NCBI GenBank assembly: GCA_964508135.1
Contig: CAZDSU010000004.1
Location: forward strand, 62,001-126,000
Reading direction: 5' to 3'
Length of the DNA stretch: 64,000 bases
Source of the DNA: UBA6168 sp964508135
Lineage (GTDB): Bacteria; Bacteroidota; Bacteroidia; Chitinophagales; Saprospiraceae
Every line of letters begins with the position of its first letter. Position 1 is the stretch's first letter. The position numbers were made by a program, and so were the translations under genes. The notes below the pieces were generated by a model that had not been told where the DNA came from, searched no databases, and worked only from the letters and a program-made list of their open reading frames with translations. Shown piece after piece: positions 1 through 8,204 of the stretch.

Positions 1-549
1 CTCGCCAACGACCAAGAGATGATTGAAATGGCGCTGGTCGAGAACATCCAGCGGGAGGACCTGAACGCGGTGGAGGTGGCCATCACCTACCAGCGGCTCA
101 TTGACGAATGCAACCTGACACATGAGAACCTCAGCGATCGGGTGGGCAAAAAACGCAGCACCGTCACCAATTTCCTGCGACTGCTCAAGCTGCCGCCCGA
201 CATCCAAAAAGGGCTGAAAGAAGACAGCATTTCGATGGGCCATGCACGTGCGCTGCTCGGCATTTCGGACTTTGCCATGCAGCACTCCATCTTCAAAACC
301 ATCTCCGCCGACCACCTTTCTGTGCGGGAAACGGAAGACCTCATCCGCCGTTACAATGAGCAGCGGAAGCCAAAACCTGCCAAGCCCAAGCTCGGTGCCG
401 ACTACCAAAACGTGCAGGATTCACTGCGCAGCCGCCTCGGCGCCAAGGTGCAACTCAAGGTCAAAGCCACTGGCGCTGGCCAAATTGCCATCCCATTTAC
501 TTCCACTGCCGATTTGAACAGGTTGCTGGATATGTTGGAGAAGAATTGA
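1..549 (+). CDS. parB: Chromosome partitioning protein ParB (5'-truncated by window edge)
   Basis: The reading frame is open from base 1, so the N-terminus lies outside the window; 182 codons plus stop are visible. ParB binds parS sites and, with ParA, segregates the chromosome origin. The visible part starts inside the ParB nuclease/CTPase domain at the conserved ALVENIQREDLN segment. A helix-turn-helix follows (LSDRVGKKRSTVTNFLRLL), then GHARALL, typical of ParB/Spo0J. The C-terminal stretch has the usual short dimerisation tail (TADLNRLLDMLEKN). A DUF5683 gene follows on the same strand, an arrangement known next to parAB in Bacteroidota. Identification is secure; the missing start is only a window effect. 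Confidence 0.95.
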   Translation, partial: LANDQEMIEMALVENIQREDLNAVEVAITYQRLIDECNLTHENLSDRVGKKRSTVTNFLRLLKLPPDIQKGLKEDSISMGHARALLGISDFAMQHSIFKTISADHLSVRETEDLIRRYNEQRKPKPAKPKLGADYQNVQDSLRSRLGAKVQLKVKATGAGQIAIPFTSTADLNRLLDMLEKN

Positions 550-550
550 T

Positions 551-578
551 TGTTGAATTGCTGAATTGTTGTATTGTT
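551..578. repeat. Short octamer array after parB
   Basis: Three imperfect 8-bp units (TGTTGAAT, TGCTGAAT, TGTTGTAT) begin one base after the parB stop codon. This is the smallest and weakest member of the period-7/8 repeat family seen across the window. Confidence 0.4.
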
Positions 579-658
579 TTCTCCCGACGACAACAATACG
601 GCTCGTTAATCTTTGGCAAAAGGAATCCAAGCTTGGCTTTTACAGACGTTTTTCAAAG

Positions 659-1336
659 ATGAAAAAACGGATTATCTACATGGTTTTGCTGGCTGTGGCC
701 GGGACGGGCAGGTGCTTCGCCCAAGTGCCGGACTCTGTGATGAATGACGTGCAACTGCCTGTTTTTCAGCAAGATACGCTGCCAACGGACAGCCTGATTG
801 TGATTGCCGACTCAACCTCCTTCCCTTCCGACAGCACGGCGAAAAAAAAACAGGGATTTCTTTACCGAACCTTCAAGTCGGACTACCCCAACCCGAACAA
901 AGCGCTGTACCTGTCGCTGGCCTTCCCCGGCGGTGGGCAGCTTTACAACCGGCGTTGGTGGAAGGCGCCCATCGTTTGGGGCGGTTATGCTGCGCTTATC
1001 TACGCTGCCAAATACAATACTGACCTTTACCGACGGCTGCGAGATGCCTATATTTTGGAGAGACAAGGGAAGGAACACGAGTTTTCAAATACCAACCTCG
1101 ACGCTGGAGACCTCAAGCGCCTCCGTGACCAATACGACAAGAGCAAGCAGCTTTCGTACATCGGTATGTTCGCCTTGCACATCGTTCAGAGTGCCGAGGC
1201 TTTTGTGGACTGCCACCTCAAGACTTTCGACGTGAGCGACGACCTCAGCCTCCGCATCAAGCCTTCCATGGAGCCATCCTTGGCATCGAACTACCCAGCA
1301 ATGGGCATCGGCGTGGCGTTTTCGTTTGGGAAATAA
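659..1336 (+). CDS. DUF5683 domain protein, exported or membrane-associated
   Basis: The start chosen is ATG at 659 (MKKRIIYMVLL...CFA/Q), because it gives a clean signal peptide with cleavage near residue 22; the frame is open upstream to 566 but that part has no such character. The product is 225 aa. The middle holds the DUF5683 signature (NPNKALYLSLAFPGGGQLYNRRWWK) followed by a hydrophobic stretch (APIVWGGYAALIYAAKYN) and a tyrosine/arginine-rich segment. DUF5683 proteins are small Bacteroidota envelope proteins of unknown function, often encoded beside parB as here. Function is not assignable beyond the family. Confidence 0.8.
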   Translation: MKKRIIYMVLLAVAGTGRCFAQVPDSVMNDVQLPVFQQDTLPTDSLIVIADSTSFPSDSTAKKKQGFLYRTFKSDYPNPNKALYLSLAFPGGGQLYNRRWWKAPIVWGGYAALIYAAKYNTDLYRRLRDAYILERQGKEHEFSNTNLDAGDLKRLRDQYDKSKQLSYIGMFALHIVQSAEAFVDCHLKTFDVSDDLSLRIKPSMEPSLASNYPAMGIGVAFSFGK

Positions 1337-2128
1337 CTAGATTTTGACTGCCGACAAATGAAGTCCCTGCTGTTTGAGTAGCCGCAACACCCCCGTGTCC
1401 CCACTGAGGTGTGCCGCACCGATGGCTGCAAAAAGCCGATGCTCCTGCACCAGTTCTCCAATGCGCTCCGCCATCACCTCATTTCGGCGATAAAGCATCA
1501 GCTGCCTCATGCCTTTGCTGTTTTTTTTCACCATTTTATATAGCTGCCGCACTTTCTGGGCCTCGTAAAGCTCGCACAGGTGGAGCAGGAAATGGCGGAA
1601 CTTGCCGATGTTCCTGCACAGGCTATCCAGCATTTTCACCTGTTCTTCCAAGGTGATTTTTTTGAGGACTTCCATTTGCTCCTGAAGGGTTTCGATGCCG
1701 TGTAGTGACTTGCCCGCCGTCTTTGCGAAGCCCCAAAGATGCTGGTCGAGTGGCTCGGGCATGTCCTGGCTGAGTAGGCTTTCGGTTGCAAAGTTTACCA
1801 CCAGAAACGGCAGCATCCGCTGATAATGTGAGAGGTCGAGGCCCGTGCTTTTTAGCAGCACGGTACGGTACTTTTCGTACTTTTTCTTCGAAAAAAAATC
1901 ACTAAGTCGCTGCTCATTAGGCAGTTGCATAAATTTGGACTCAATGCCCTGACCAGCTTCCTCCAAGTGGAATTCGGCAGCAAAGCCGTCGCACTCCGCA
2001 ATCATCTCGTACACCTTTGCCAGTTGTTGAAAGGCTCGCTGGTCACGCACGTGCATGGTGCCAAACAGGTAGGAAGGTGCCGGGATCTGGTCGCCTTCCA
2101 ATTTCCAAAGTAGGCTGTTTTTGAGCAA
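1337..2128 (-). CDS. TraB/GumN family protein
   Basis: A 263-residue protein with the two hallmark motifs of the TraB/GumN/TIKI superfamily: GTMH near the N-terminus (YLFGTMHVRD) and a second histidine motif near the C-terminus (AAIGAAHLSGDTGVLRLL). The family is related to metal-dependent proteases, and these histidines with nearby acidic residues are proposed metal ligands. No signal peptide is obvious from this start. The gene converges on the DUF5683 gene with no gap (1336/1337). An inverted octamer array begins 10 bp upstream of its start codon. Substrate is unknown. Confidence 0.8.
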   Translation of the reverse strand: MLKNSLLWKLEGDQIPAPSYLFGTMHVRDQRAFQQLAKVYEMIAECDGFAAEFHLEEAGQGIESKFMQLPNEQRLSDFFSKKKYEKYRTVLLKSTGLDLSHYQRMLPFLVVNFATESLLSQDMPEPLDQHLWGFAKTAGKSLHGIETLQEQMEVLKKITLEEQVKMLDSLCRNIGKFRHFLLHLCELYEAQKVRQLYKMVKKNSKGMRQLMLYRRNEVMAERIGELVQEHRLFAAIGAAHLSGDTGVLRLLKQQGLHLSAVKI

Positions 2129-2138
2129 GGTGATATTG

Positions 2139-2283
2139 TTGGGTGATTGGGTGATTGGATGATTGAGTTATTGAGTTATTGGGTGATTGAGTTATTGGGT
2201 GATTGGGTGGGTACGCAAGTCATTGATATTCAATGCCTTAATAACTCAATCACCCAATAACTCAATAACCCAATAGCTCAATC
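2139..2283. repeat. Inverted pair of 8-bp tandem arrays
   Basis: The left array, 2139-2210, has nine units of the form TTGGGTGA / TTGAGTTA. The right array, 2242-2283, has five units of the reverse complement (TAACTCAA, TCACCCAA, TAACCCAA). The arms can pair into a long imperfect hairpin. The left arm starts 10 bp from the TraB start codon; the right arm ends just before the lrp terminator. Confidence 0.9.
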
Positions 2284-2284
2284 A

Positions 2285-2329
2285 AAAAAAAATGACCGGG
2301 CAGCAAATTTAAGCTGCCCGGTCATTTTT
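2285..2329 (-). terminator. Rho-independent terminator of the Lrp gene
   Basis: A GC-rich stem (TGACCGGGCAGC / GCTGCCCGGTCA) with an 8-base loop is flanked by A and T runs. It lies 32 bp downstream of the lrp-type gene on the minus strand. Confidence 0.85.
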
Positions 2330-2360
2330 AAGAAGGTCGAGGCTTTTCTAGCCAAGGCCA

Positions 2361-2834
2361 TTAATCGTAGTCGTAGGGCAGGGTCTTCGAGTTCTTCACT
2401 GTCGAGAGGGTCATCAAGGTTTTCAGGCGCTCGATTTCTTCGATTTGCGAAAGCGTTTTGAAGAGCAACTGCTCATAAGATGGAATGTCCTTGCACACAA
2501 TCTTGATAAGAAAATCGGCCTCGCCAGTGATGATATAGCACTCAACGATTTCGTCAATGGCCTTTATTTTCTCCAAAAAGTTGTTCAGTGCGTTCTCCTT
2601 CTGCCAAGCCAACGACACCTGCACGAAAGTTTGCACGTTCAAGCCAATGCTCTGCGGGTTGATCTGGGCATGGTAGCTTTCGATGAAGCCAGCAGTTTCG
2701 AGTTTTTTGACCCGCTCAAGCGTAGGGGCAGGTGAAAGGCCAATTTTTTTAGAAAGATCAAGGTTCGTGATTTTGCAATTCTCCTGTAGAATCTTCAAAA
2801 TCTTTAAATCTGTTCGGTCAAGTTTATCTGCCAT
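2361..2834 (-). CDS. Lrp/AsnC family transcriptional regulator
   Basis: From the ATG at 2834 (MADKLDRTDLKIL) the product is 157 aa, the usual Lrp length; an in-frame ATG four codons upstream is possible. The N-terminal winged helix-turn-helix (LDRTDLKILKILQENCKITN, SKKIGLSPAPTLERVKKLE) is followed by a RAM/AsnC ligand-binding domain (VQVSLAWQKE..., ECYIITGEADFLIKIVC). Such proteins form octameric discs that respond to amino acids. The gene is monocistronic, with its own terminator, and diverges from trxA. Its effector cannot be read from the sequence. Confidence 0.93.
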   Translation of the reverse strand: MADKLDRTDLKILKILQENCKITNLDLSKKIGLSPAPTLERVKKLETAGFIESYHAQINPQSIGLNVQTFVQVSLAWQKENALNNFLEKIKAIDEIVECYIITGEADFLIKIVCKDIPSYEQLLFKTLSQIEEIERLKTLMTLSTVKNSKTLPYDYD

Positions 2835-3140
2835 GTGATTTTTCAATTAAAATATAGTGATTTTTTTAAAAACGGCGCAAGATATACACTCATGGAACAA
2901 TATGCAAAATATTTTGCAAAAAACCGTTGTTGATTCCTAATTCTAGTCTTTTTGCCTTGAGTGGATTAATAAAATTCGGAAAGCAACAATGATTTAAATC
3001 AGTCCGTGAGGATTTTCCCATGCGGATTTCTAATCAGGCCGCAAAAGTAGTTTTTTTTACCTTTGCAACAATTAAAACGGCTAGGTTGTTATTCACACCG
3101 CTAACCAATTATTCTTCTAAAATCATTAAAACTCGATAAA
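2835..3140. other. Divergent intergenic region lrp / trxA
   Basis: AT-rich 306-bp spacer between two divergent genes. The only recognisable element is a -7 type promoter box for trxA at 3058-3065. I see no RNA gene or ORF here. Confidence 0.6.
3058..3065 (+). promoter_or_regulatory. Bacteroidota -7 box (TACCTTTG) for trxA
   Basis: TACCTTTG matches the Bacteroidota sigma-A consensus TAnnTTTG and lies 75 bp upstream of the thioredoxin start. A clear -33 TTTG is not visible at the expected spacing. Confidence 0.5.
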
Positions 3141-3464
3141 ATGGCTTTTGAAATCACAGATGCAAACTTCAAGCAAGAAGTCCTCGAAAACAAAGGTGTC
3201 GCCGTTCTCGACTTTTGGGCAGAATGGTGCGGCCCATGCCGCATGATTGGCCCAATCATTGAAAAACTTTCCACGGAATACGACGGCAAGGCGCTCATTG
3301 CCAAAGTGAACGTTGACGAAAACTCGGAAATCCCTGTGGAGTTCGGCGTGCGCAGCATTCCGACCATCCTCATTTTCAAAGGTGGCAAACTGGTTGACCG
3401 CCATGTTGGGCTAACCACGCAGGCTGTTTTGGCTCAGAAGATTGAGACGCAGTTGGCCTCCTGA
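3141..3464 (+). CDS. trxA: Thioredoxin
   Basis: A 107-residue single-domain thioredoxin with the canonical active site W29-C30-G31-P32-C33 and the conserved cis-proline segment (GVRSIPTILIFKGG). No signal peptide is present, so it acts in the cytoplasm as a disulfide reductase fed by thioredoxin reductase. It is a single-gene unit with a promoter box about 75 bp upstream and a strong hairpin 37 bp downstream, shared with the convergent patatin gene. Length and motifs match the family exactly. Confidence 0.97.
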   Translation: MAFEITDANFKQEVLENKGVAVLDFWAEWCGPCRMIGPIIEKLSTEYDGKALIAKVNVDENSEIPVEFGVRSIPTILIFKGGKLVDRHVGLTTQAVLAQKIETQLAS

Positions 3465-3500
3465 TTTTTGATAGCTACCTGATTTTCAATCGTTTAGCAT

Positions 3501-3546
3501 AAGAAAAGCCCTGTTGCGAATTCCGCAGCAGGGCTTTTCTTTTTTC
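3501..3546. terminator. Bidirectional terminator between trxA and patatin gene
   Basis: Stem AGAAAAGCCCTG / CAGGGCTTTTCT with a loop of about 18 bases and a T run on both strands. It sits between two convergent genes. Confidence 0.85.
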
Positions 3547-5962
3547 AGATTTTGAACTGCATTTGCTCCGCAATCGCTTCGGTCGGCGGCAGCGGCTCGG
3601 CGGCAGCCTGTTCCGGCACCTTGTCGGCCACTTCCTGTTTGACCGCTTTGCGCCCCTCCACCGCCTTGGTTTTCGGATGGGTGGAAACGTCCACCAGCCC
3701 AGCAGCAAAATCGTCGGCAAGGATGATGGGCTTTTCGTTGTCAAAAAGTGCCAGGAGTTGCTGGATGCCCACATCGTGCTGGTCACGACCCTGCTCCTCG
3801 GAGATACTGGGCAAGTTGAGCACATCAGCGGCGATGTACTGCCCCAACTGGTAGTACGACTCCCACTGCACCTTGTCAAAAAACTGGTCGGCGGTACTCT
3901 CGTGCGGAAAGTCGGGGTGGTAAATTTTGTACTTGAACGTCTCGAATTGGAGGTTCACATTTCCGTGCTCGTCGTACTGCGACACGAAGATTTTCCTCGG
4001 CGACGTGACACTTGATTTGATGTAAACCAACGTGCCAATCTTGATTTTCTCCATGCCCACCAGCCCAGTCTTGGCATCCAGTTTTTGTCGAACGTCGGCT
4101 TCCACTTGTTTGCGCAGCGTCCGGTAACGGTCTTCTCCGATTTCTTCGGGAAAAGCCTTCAAGTCCACTTTGAATTTCAGAAGGTTCGGGTCATTTTTGT
4201 CATAGAAATAGTTGACCAGCGCCTCCAATTTTTTGCCCTTCTTCAGCAGTTCACCCTTCTTGTTTTTGAGGTCGAATACGACTGGTTGGCCATTTTCCAT
4301 CACCTCAAACTCCTCCCAGATTTGCAGCAGGTCGGCAATGGCAAAACGCCGCTGTGCATAGCCGCTAGAGGCTTTTGGTCGAATGGTGTCAATGGGGTCT
4401 TGCCCAGCCCGGAAGCAGATATCAATGCCCAGTTCGTTGCGGGCACGGATGGCCAGGTTCTCAAAATCGGCGAAGGTGCTCATGGGGTCGGCCCCAGCGT
4501 CCACGGCCATGATGAGGCGGCACTTGCGGCGCAGCAACTCGTACACTGCCAGGTTTTCGATATGGCCGCCGTCGGAGATGTTCAGTTTGCGGTTGTCCGT
4601 GCCGATTTTTGAAAAAAGCTCCTTGAAAAAAAAGCTCGGCCACCACACCCTAAAAGTAGTCCACCGTGGCAGTTCTATGCCGAACAGTTTGCGTCGTTCG
4701 GACGAGGGATTGTTCACCCAAAAGCCGAGCCGGGCGTTGAACAGCGTCATCAGCACGCTCAACAGCTTGTTGGAGTAAATGCCCATGCCGGGGTTCACCG
4801 CCGCAGCCGAGATGGTCAGTGCAGCGGGCAAGGTCATGTGACGGAAGCCGGGAAAGCTGGCCGTTCGCACGTAACCGGACAGTTTGGAGCCGCACCAAAG
4901 CGGTGAAAGCAGGAAGTAGTCGCTGGCTTTTGCGCCCTTGAATTTGTTGTCGCCGCCAGGGTTTTGGAGGTTCAGGCAAGTATTGATGAGCGGGTAGGGC
5001 GCACGAGCTTCATGCTTGGTGGCTTCGGTGACGGCCTGAGGGTAAACTTCCCGAAGGAACAAATTGCGGCACTTGGCTGTGTGCCGGAGGAAGGCATCTG
5101 CCAATTGTTTTCGGTAAAAACGGTGGAAACTCAACGAGTTCGGGTTGAGCACATAGCCCATCAAAAACAAGCCAACCGCAATGGCCAGCCACATCAATCT
5201 GTCTTGGAGGGTCACTTCCTGTATGTTGCCAAACAGCTTCAAGTTCACGACTCCAAGCACGACAAAAAAGGCCACGAACAACAATGCCAATACCAGTTCT
5301 ATTTTGGTAAAAACCTTTGAAATGCCGAGGTGAAAATTGAGGGCAAGGTTCAGCACCATGTGTATCGCCACCACCCCGGCAAACCCAATCAGCCCGAACT
5401 TCATCAATTCACCCACGAAAACCCGTCCGTTGGGGTTGTCGAGGTCGAGCAGCAGGCCGGAGTTCCTGAACACCTCAATGTCGCCAAGCACCATCAAAGC
5501 CAGATAGATAGACGCAAAAAAAGTGACCGGACTGAGCAGGCTCATCGCAAGGCTCACCAGGTATCCCACCACGAGTGTCAGCGTGTTCCAGAGCTTGTCC
5601 AGCTTGCCCTGGCCAGGTATGAAATAATCGCCGTACTCACGGAGCCGGTTTATTTTCTCATCGCTGAAAAGCTCGTCGAAGCTGCCCTCTTCCTTCACTG
5701 TGGCCTGCACATAGGCACCCGTGTAGCCGCCGCCAGAGACCGTGGAGAGGTAATCCGCCTTTTCGAGTATCCTGAATTTGTTGAGGGTTTTCAAAAAACC
5801 GAGGTTGATGGTGGCCGAGCGGATTCCGCCGCCCGACATGGCGATGCCGAACTTGGTCGCCTCAAAATCTTGTGCCGACGCTGGTCCCTGTTGCAGCCTG
5901 CGGCGCTCCTTGAGTTGTTCCGTCTCGTCGGCCAAGACTTTTTCTAAGTTGAAATTTTCCAT
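3545..5962 (-). CDS. Membrane-spanning patatin-like phospholipase
   Basis: An 805-residue protein. The N-terminal part carries the patatin oxyanion loop SGGGIR (43-48) and a serine motif STVSGGGYTG with the likely nucleophile Ser76. A block of hydrophobic segments at about residues 125-290 (at least four membrane spans) then interrupts the lipase fold. The catalytic aspartate motif SDGGHIENLA lies near residue 460. This split arrangement, with membrane helices between the Ser and Asp halves, is seen in a family of large patatin proteins. The expected role is lipid acyl hydrolysis at the inner membrane; the substrate is unknown. The start codon is 13 bp from a heptamer repeat array. Confidence 0.85.
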   Translation of the reverse strand: MENFNLEKVLADETEQLKERRRLQQGPASAQDFEATKFGIAMSGGGIRSATINLGFLKTLNKFRILEKADYLSTVSGGGYTGAYVQATVKEEGSFDELFSDEKINRLREYGDYFIPGQGKLDKLWNTLTLVVGYLVSLAMSLLSPVTFFASIYLALMVLGDIEVFRNSGLLLDLDNPNGRVFVGELMKFGLIGFAGVVAIHMVLNLALNFHLGISKVFTKIELVLALLFVAFFVVLGVVNLKLFGNIQEVTLQDRLMWLAIAVGLFLMGYVLNPNSLSFHRFYRKQLADAFLRHTAKCRNLFLREVYPQAVTEATKHEARAPYPLINTCLNLQNPGGDNKFKGAKASDYFLLSPLWCGSKLSGYVRTASFPGFRHMTLPAALTISAAAVNPGMGIYSNKLLSVLMTLFNARLGFWVNNPSSERRKLFGIELPRWTTFRVWWPSFFFKELFSKIGTDNRKLNISDGGHIENLAVYELLRRKCRLIMAVDAGADPMSTFADFENLAIRARNELGIDICFRAGQDPIDTIRPKASSGYAQRRFAIADLLQIWEEFEVMENGQPVVFDLKNKKGELLKKGKKLEALVNYFYDKNDPNLLKFKVDLKAFPEEIGEDRYRTLRKQVEADVRQKLDAKTGLVGMEKIKIGTLVYIKSSVTSPRKIFVSQYDEHGNVNLQFETFKYKIYHPDFPHESTADQFFDKVQWESYYQLGQYIAADVLNLPSISEEQGRDQHDVGIQQLLALFDNEKPIILADDFAAGLVDVSTHPKTKAVEGRKAVKQEVADKVPEQAAAEPLPPTEAIAEQMQFKI

Positions 5963-5975
5963 GTTTTTGAGAAGT

Positions 5976-6003
5976 TAGACAATAGACTTTGGACTTTAGA
6001 GGG
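5976..6003. repeat. Heptamer array, left arm flanking the four-helix-bundle gene
   Basis: Four 7-bp units (TAGACAA, TAGACTT, TGGACTT, TAGAGGG) directly upstream of the patatin start codon. The reverse complement of this array recurs at 6391-6439, and almost the same unit series is found at 36906-36933. Confidence 0.85.
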
Positions 6004-6010
6004 GACACTG

Positions 6011-6379
6011 CTACAATAGTGTTGACCGGAATCCAAGTATCATTTTCTGAATTGCATTGACCTCGTTTAGGGTGCTCACGAGTAGCGGTTTTTGAAGGTA
6101 ATTTAAGCCAAAGGCTATGTACAACTGAGTTTCCATCTCGCAAGCAGAACCATGAGCCACATCAAGGAATTGAACCAGTTGTGGATCAGTACCTCGTCCA
6201 CAGCCCTCTGCTATGTTTGAAGGTATTGAAACAGCACACCTTCTTATTTGCTGCGTCAAAGCAAATATTTCCTCTTTCGGAAATGCCTTGGTTATTTCAT
6301 AAACCACCACCACAAACGCCCGTGCTCGTTTCCACACATGCAATTCCCTAAAATTGTGGCTTTTTCTTACAGTTTTCAT
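6011..6379 (-). CDS. Four-helix bundle protein (23S rRNA intervening-sequence type)
   Basis: A 122-residue protein with the four-helix bundle signature: FRELHVWKRARAF near the N-terminus, LTQQIRRCAVSIPSNIAEGCGRG in the middle, and a C-terminal helix (YLQKPLLVSTLNEVNAIQKMI). This family (often called S23) was first found inside intervening sequences of 23S rRNA genes, and the related Avd protein assists diversity-generating retroelements. Here it stands alone between two unrelated metabolic genes, enclosed by inverted heptamer arrays on both sides. The family forms pentamers and is positively charged; its role outside rRNA genes is unknown. Confidence 0.88.
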   Translation of the reverse strand: MKTVRKSHNFRELHVWKRARAFVVVVYEITKAFPKEEIFALTQQIRRCAVSIPSNIAEGCGRGTDPQLVQFLDVAHGSACEMETQLYIAFGLNYLQKPLLVSTLNEVNAIQKMILGFRSTLL

Positions 6380-6390
6380 ATCCCATTTTG

Positions 6391-6439
6391 TCTAAAGTCC
6401 CTTGTCTAAAGTCTATCGTCTATTGTCTATCGTCTCCCC
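6391..6439. repeat. Heptamer array, right arm flanking the four-helix-bundle gene
   Basis: Seven 7-bp units (TCTAAAG, TCCCTTG, TCTAAAG, TCTATCG, TCTATTG, TCTATCG, TCTCCCC). They are inverted relative to 5976-6003 and end one base from the alanine dehydrogenase stop codon. Confidence 0.88.
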
Positions 6440-6440
6440 C

Positions 6441-7670
6441 TCACGACCTGCCCGCCATCAACAGTCCCAAATCCGTATGCTTGATACCGAATCGGCGGCC
6501 CAGGTAGGCGTTGGTCAAGCGGCCCTTGTACGTGTACACGCCATTGCGCAAGCCATAATTTTCAAAAAGCAGTTCCTCCAGACCCCCGCAGTTGCTTGCG
6601 TTGATGAGCATTGGGGTGAAAATATTGCTGATGGCGATGGACGCCGTGCGGGGCACTTTTGAGGCAATGTTTGGAACGCAATAATGCACAACGCCGTGCT
6701 TGACGAAGGTTGGACGGTCGAGGGAAGTGATTTCGGAGGTCTCAAAGCAGCCGCCCTGATCAATGCTCACGTCCACGATGACAGAGCCTTCCTTCATTTT
6801 CATCACGATGCTTTCCGGCACGATGACCGGGGAGCGCCCGATTTTGGAATGCACTGCCCCGATGGTCACATCGGCGTTCAGCAATTCCTTTTCAAGCTGG
6901 TAGGGGTTCAGTGTGGAGGTGTTCAGCTTCTGCCCCACGTGTCGCTGGAGGCGCATGAGCTTGTACACGTCGTTGTCGAAAACCCGAACATCGGCGCCGA
7001 GACCCAGCGCCACCCTCGTGGCCGACTCGCCCACGATGCCCGCCCCAAGCACCACCACTTTTGCCGAAGGCACCCCAGCAATGCCGCCGAGTAGCACACC
7101 CTTGCCGCCGCCCGTGGAGGCCATCAGCTCGGCAGCGGTGAGTATCACACTGATGCCAGCCAGTTCGCTCATCACCCGCACGAGCGGAAAGGAGCCGTTT
7201 TCGTCCTTGATGTATTCCATCGCCAACGCGATCACCCGTTTTTCTTGCAGTTTTTTCACAAACTCGGCGGTGATGGTGGGGATGTGCAGCGGCGAGATGA
7301 TGAACTGGTTTGGGCTCACCATCGCAATCTCGTCCATCGTGGGCGGGGCTGCCATGAGCAGTACGTTCGACTGGAAAACTTTGTCCCGGCTAAAGCAAAT
7401 CTCGGCACCTGCCTCGGAGTAGCGGTGGTCGGAGTAGTTGGCCTTTTCGCCAGCACCCGACTCCACCACCACGTTGAAGCCGATGGCCGTCAATGTCGCC
7501 ACGGCGGACGGCACCAATGCAACCCGGCTTTCCTGCAATACCTCTGCCTTTGGTATGCCGATGGTCATGTCTCCGCGCTTTGGCTCCACCGCCAGCATCT
7601 CGGGCTGTGGCTGCAGTTGTCCCTCCGTGAGGGACTTGGGCATGGGTATCTTTCTGGTTGTTTCAGCCAT
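6441..7670 (-). CDS. ald: Alanine dehydrogenase
   Basis: The start chosen is the ATG at 7670 (MAETTRKIPMPKS), giving 409 aa; the 25 codons upstream are translated repeat sequence. The enzyme interconverts L-alanine and pyruvate with NAD. The N-terminal catalytic domain carries GIPKAEVLQESRVALVP, and the NAD domain has the Rossmann motif GAGIVGESATRVA followed by an acidic strand end (VRVFD). The segment GSVIVDVSIDQGG and the C-terminal NGV segment are typical. An N-terminal extension of about 35 residues precedes the conserved core. It is the last gene of a leftward group glpF-tsaE-ald, with a repeat array filling its 5' leader. Confidence 0.9.
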   Translation of the reverse strand: MAETTRKIPMPKSLTEGQLQPQPEMLAVEPKRGDMTIGIPKAEVLQESRVALVPSAVATLTAIGFNVVVESGAGEKANYSDHRYSEAGAEICFSRDKVFQSNVLLMAAPPTMDEIAMVSPNQFIISPLHIPTITAEFVKKLQEKRVIALAMEYIKDENGSFPLVRVMSELAGISVILTAAELMASTGGGKGVLLGGIAGVPSAKVVVLGAGIVGESATRVALGLGADVRVFDNDVYKLMRLQRHVGQKLNTSTLNPYQLEKELLNADVTIGAVHSKIGRSPVIVPESIVMKMKEGSVIVDVSIDQGGCFETSEITSLDRPTFVKHGVVHYCVPNIASKVPRTASIAISNIFTPMLINASNCGGLEELLFENYGLRNGVYTYKGRLTNAYLGRRFGIKHTDLGLLMAGRS

Positions 7671-7676
7671 ATTCGT

Positions 7677-7713
7677 GTGTTTGAGTGTTTGAGGGGTTAA
7701 GTGTTTGAGTTGG
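7677..7713. repeat. Octamer array in the ald leader
   Basis: Units GTGTTTGA, GTGTTTGA, GGGGTTAA, GTGTTTGA, period 8, beginning 6 bp upstream of the ald start codon, where a ribosome would bind. Confidence 0.8.
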
Positions 7714-7745
7714 ATAGTGCCTTTTGCTTCGCAAAATATTGACAA

Positions 7746-8204
7746 TCAATTTGTTGCATCAAAAACATTCGAAAACAAAAACCGTCTGCTGTCATCCGGT
7801 TGTGTTTCTATTTTCACAAAAACAGTGTCGTCGGGCAATAGACTAACGATGATTTCCGGCCACTCGATGAGGCAATAGTGCTCGTCGTCGAGGTAGTCTT
7901 CAATGCCGATGGCAAGTGCCTCCTCCACGTTATTCAACCGGTAAAGGTCGAGGTGATGGATGAGCTGCTCCTGGCCATTTTCATCCCAAAAAACGTACTC
8001 GTTCACCAGCGCAAAAGTGGGGCTTGACACGTTGCCCTCCACCTTTAGCCTTCGGCAAAAAGCTTTTACGAAGGCGGTTTTGCCAGCGCCGAGGTCGCCC
8101 ATCAGGGCTATTTTTTTTCTGCCTTCGGCAAAATGGAGCAGTGCTTCCACCGCCTCGCCCAGCCCTGTCTCCGACTGTACGTAAAACTCCTGGCTATTGC
8201 TCAT
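7746..8204 (-). CDS. tsaE: tRNA threonylcarbamoyladenosine biosynthesis ATPase TsaE
   Basis: A 152-residue P-loop protein with Walker A GDLGAGKT (36-43) and the TsaE signature SSPTFALVNEY, followed by HLDLYRL and the terminal LIEWPEI motif. TsaE binds the TsaB-TsaD complex and drives the cycle that makes t6A at position 37 of ANN-decoding tRNAs. Length is standard. Its first codons overlap the end of the upstream aquaglyceroporin gene by 11 bp, so the two are very likely co-transcribed, although the functions are unrelated. Confidence 0.95.
   Translation of the reverse strand: MSNSQEFYVQSETGLGEAVEALLHFAEGRKKIALMGDLGAGKTAFVKAFCRRLKVEGNVSSPTFALVNEYVFWDENGQEQLIHHLDLYRLNNVEEALAIGIEDYLDDEHYCLIEWPEIIVSLLPDDTVFVKIETQPDDSRRFLFSNVFDATN

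Noticed and set aside
2139..2283. CRISPR array
   Set aside because: Units of 7-8 bp without spacers; no cas genes anywhere in the window. The same reasoning excludes the 21-bp and 22-bp repeats.
3545..5962. Frame disruption in the patatin gene because the Ser and Asp motifs are far apart
   Set aside because: The frame is continuous and the gap is filled by membrane helices, as in known large membrane patatins.
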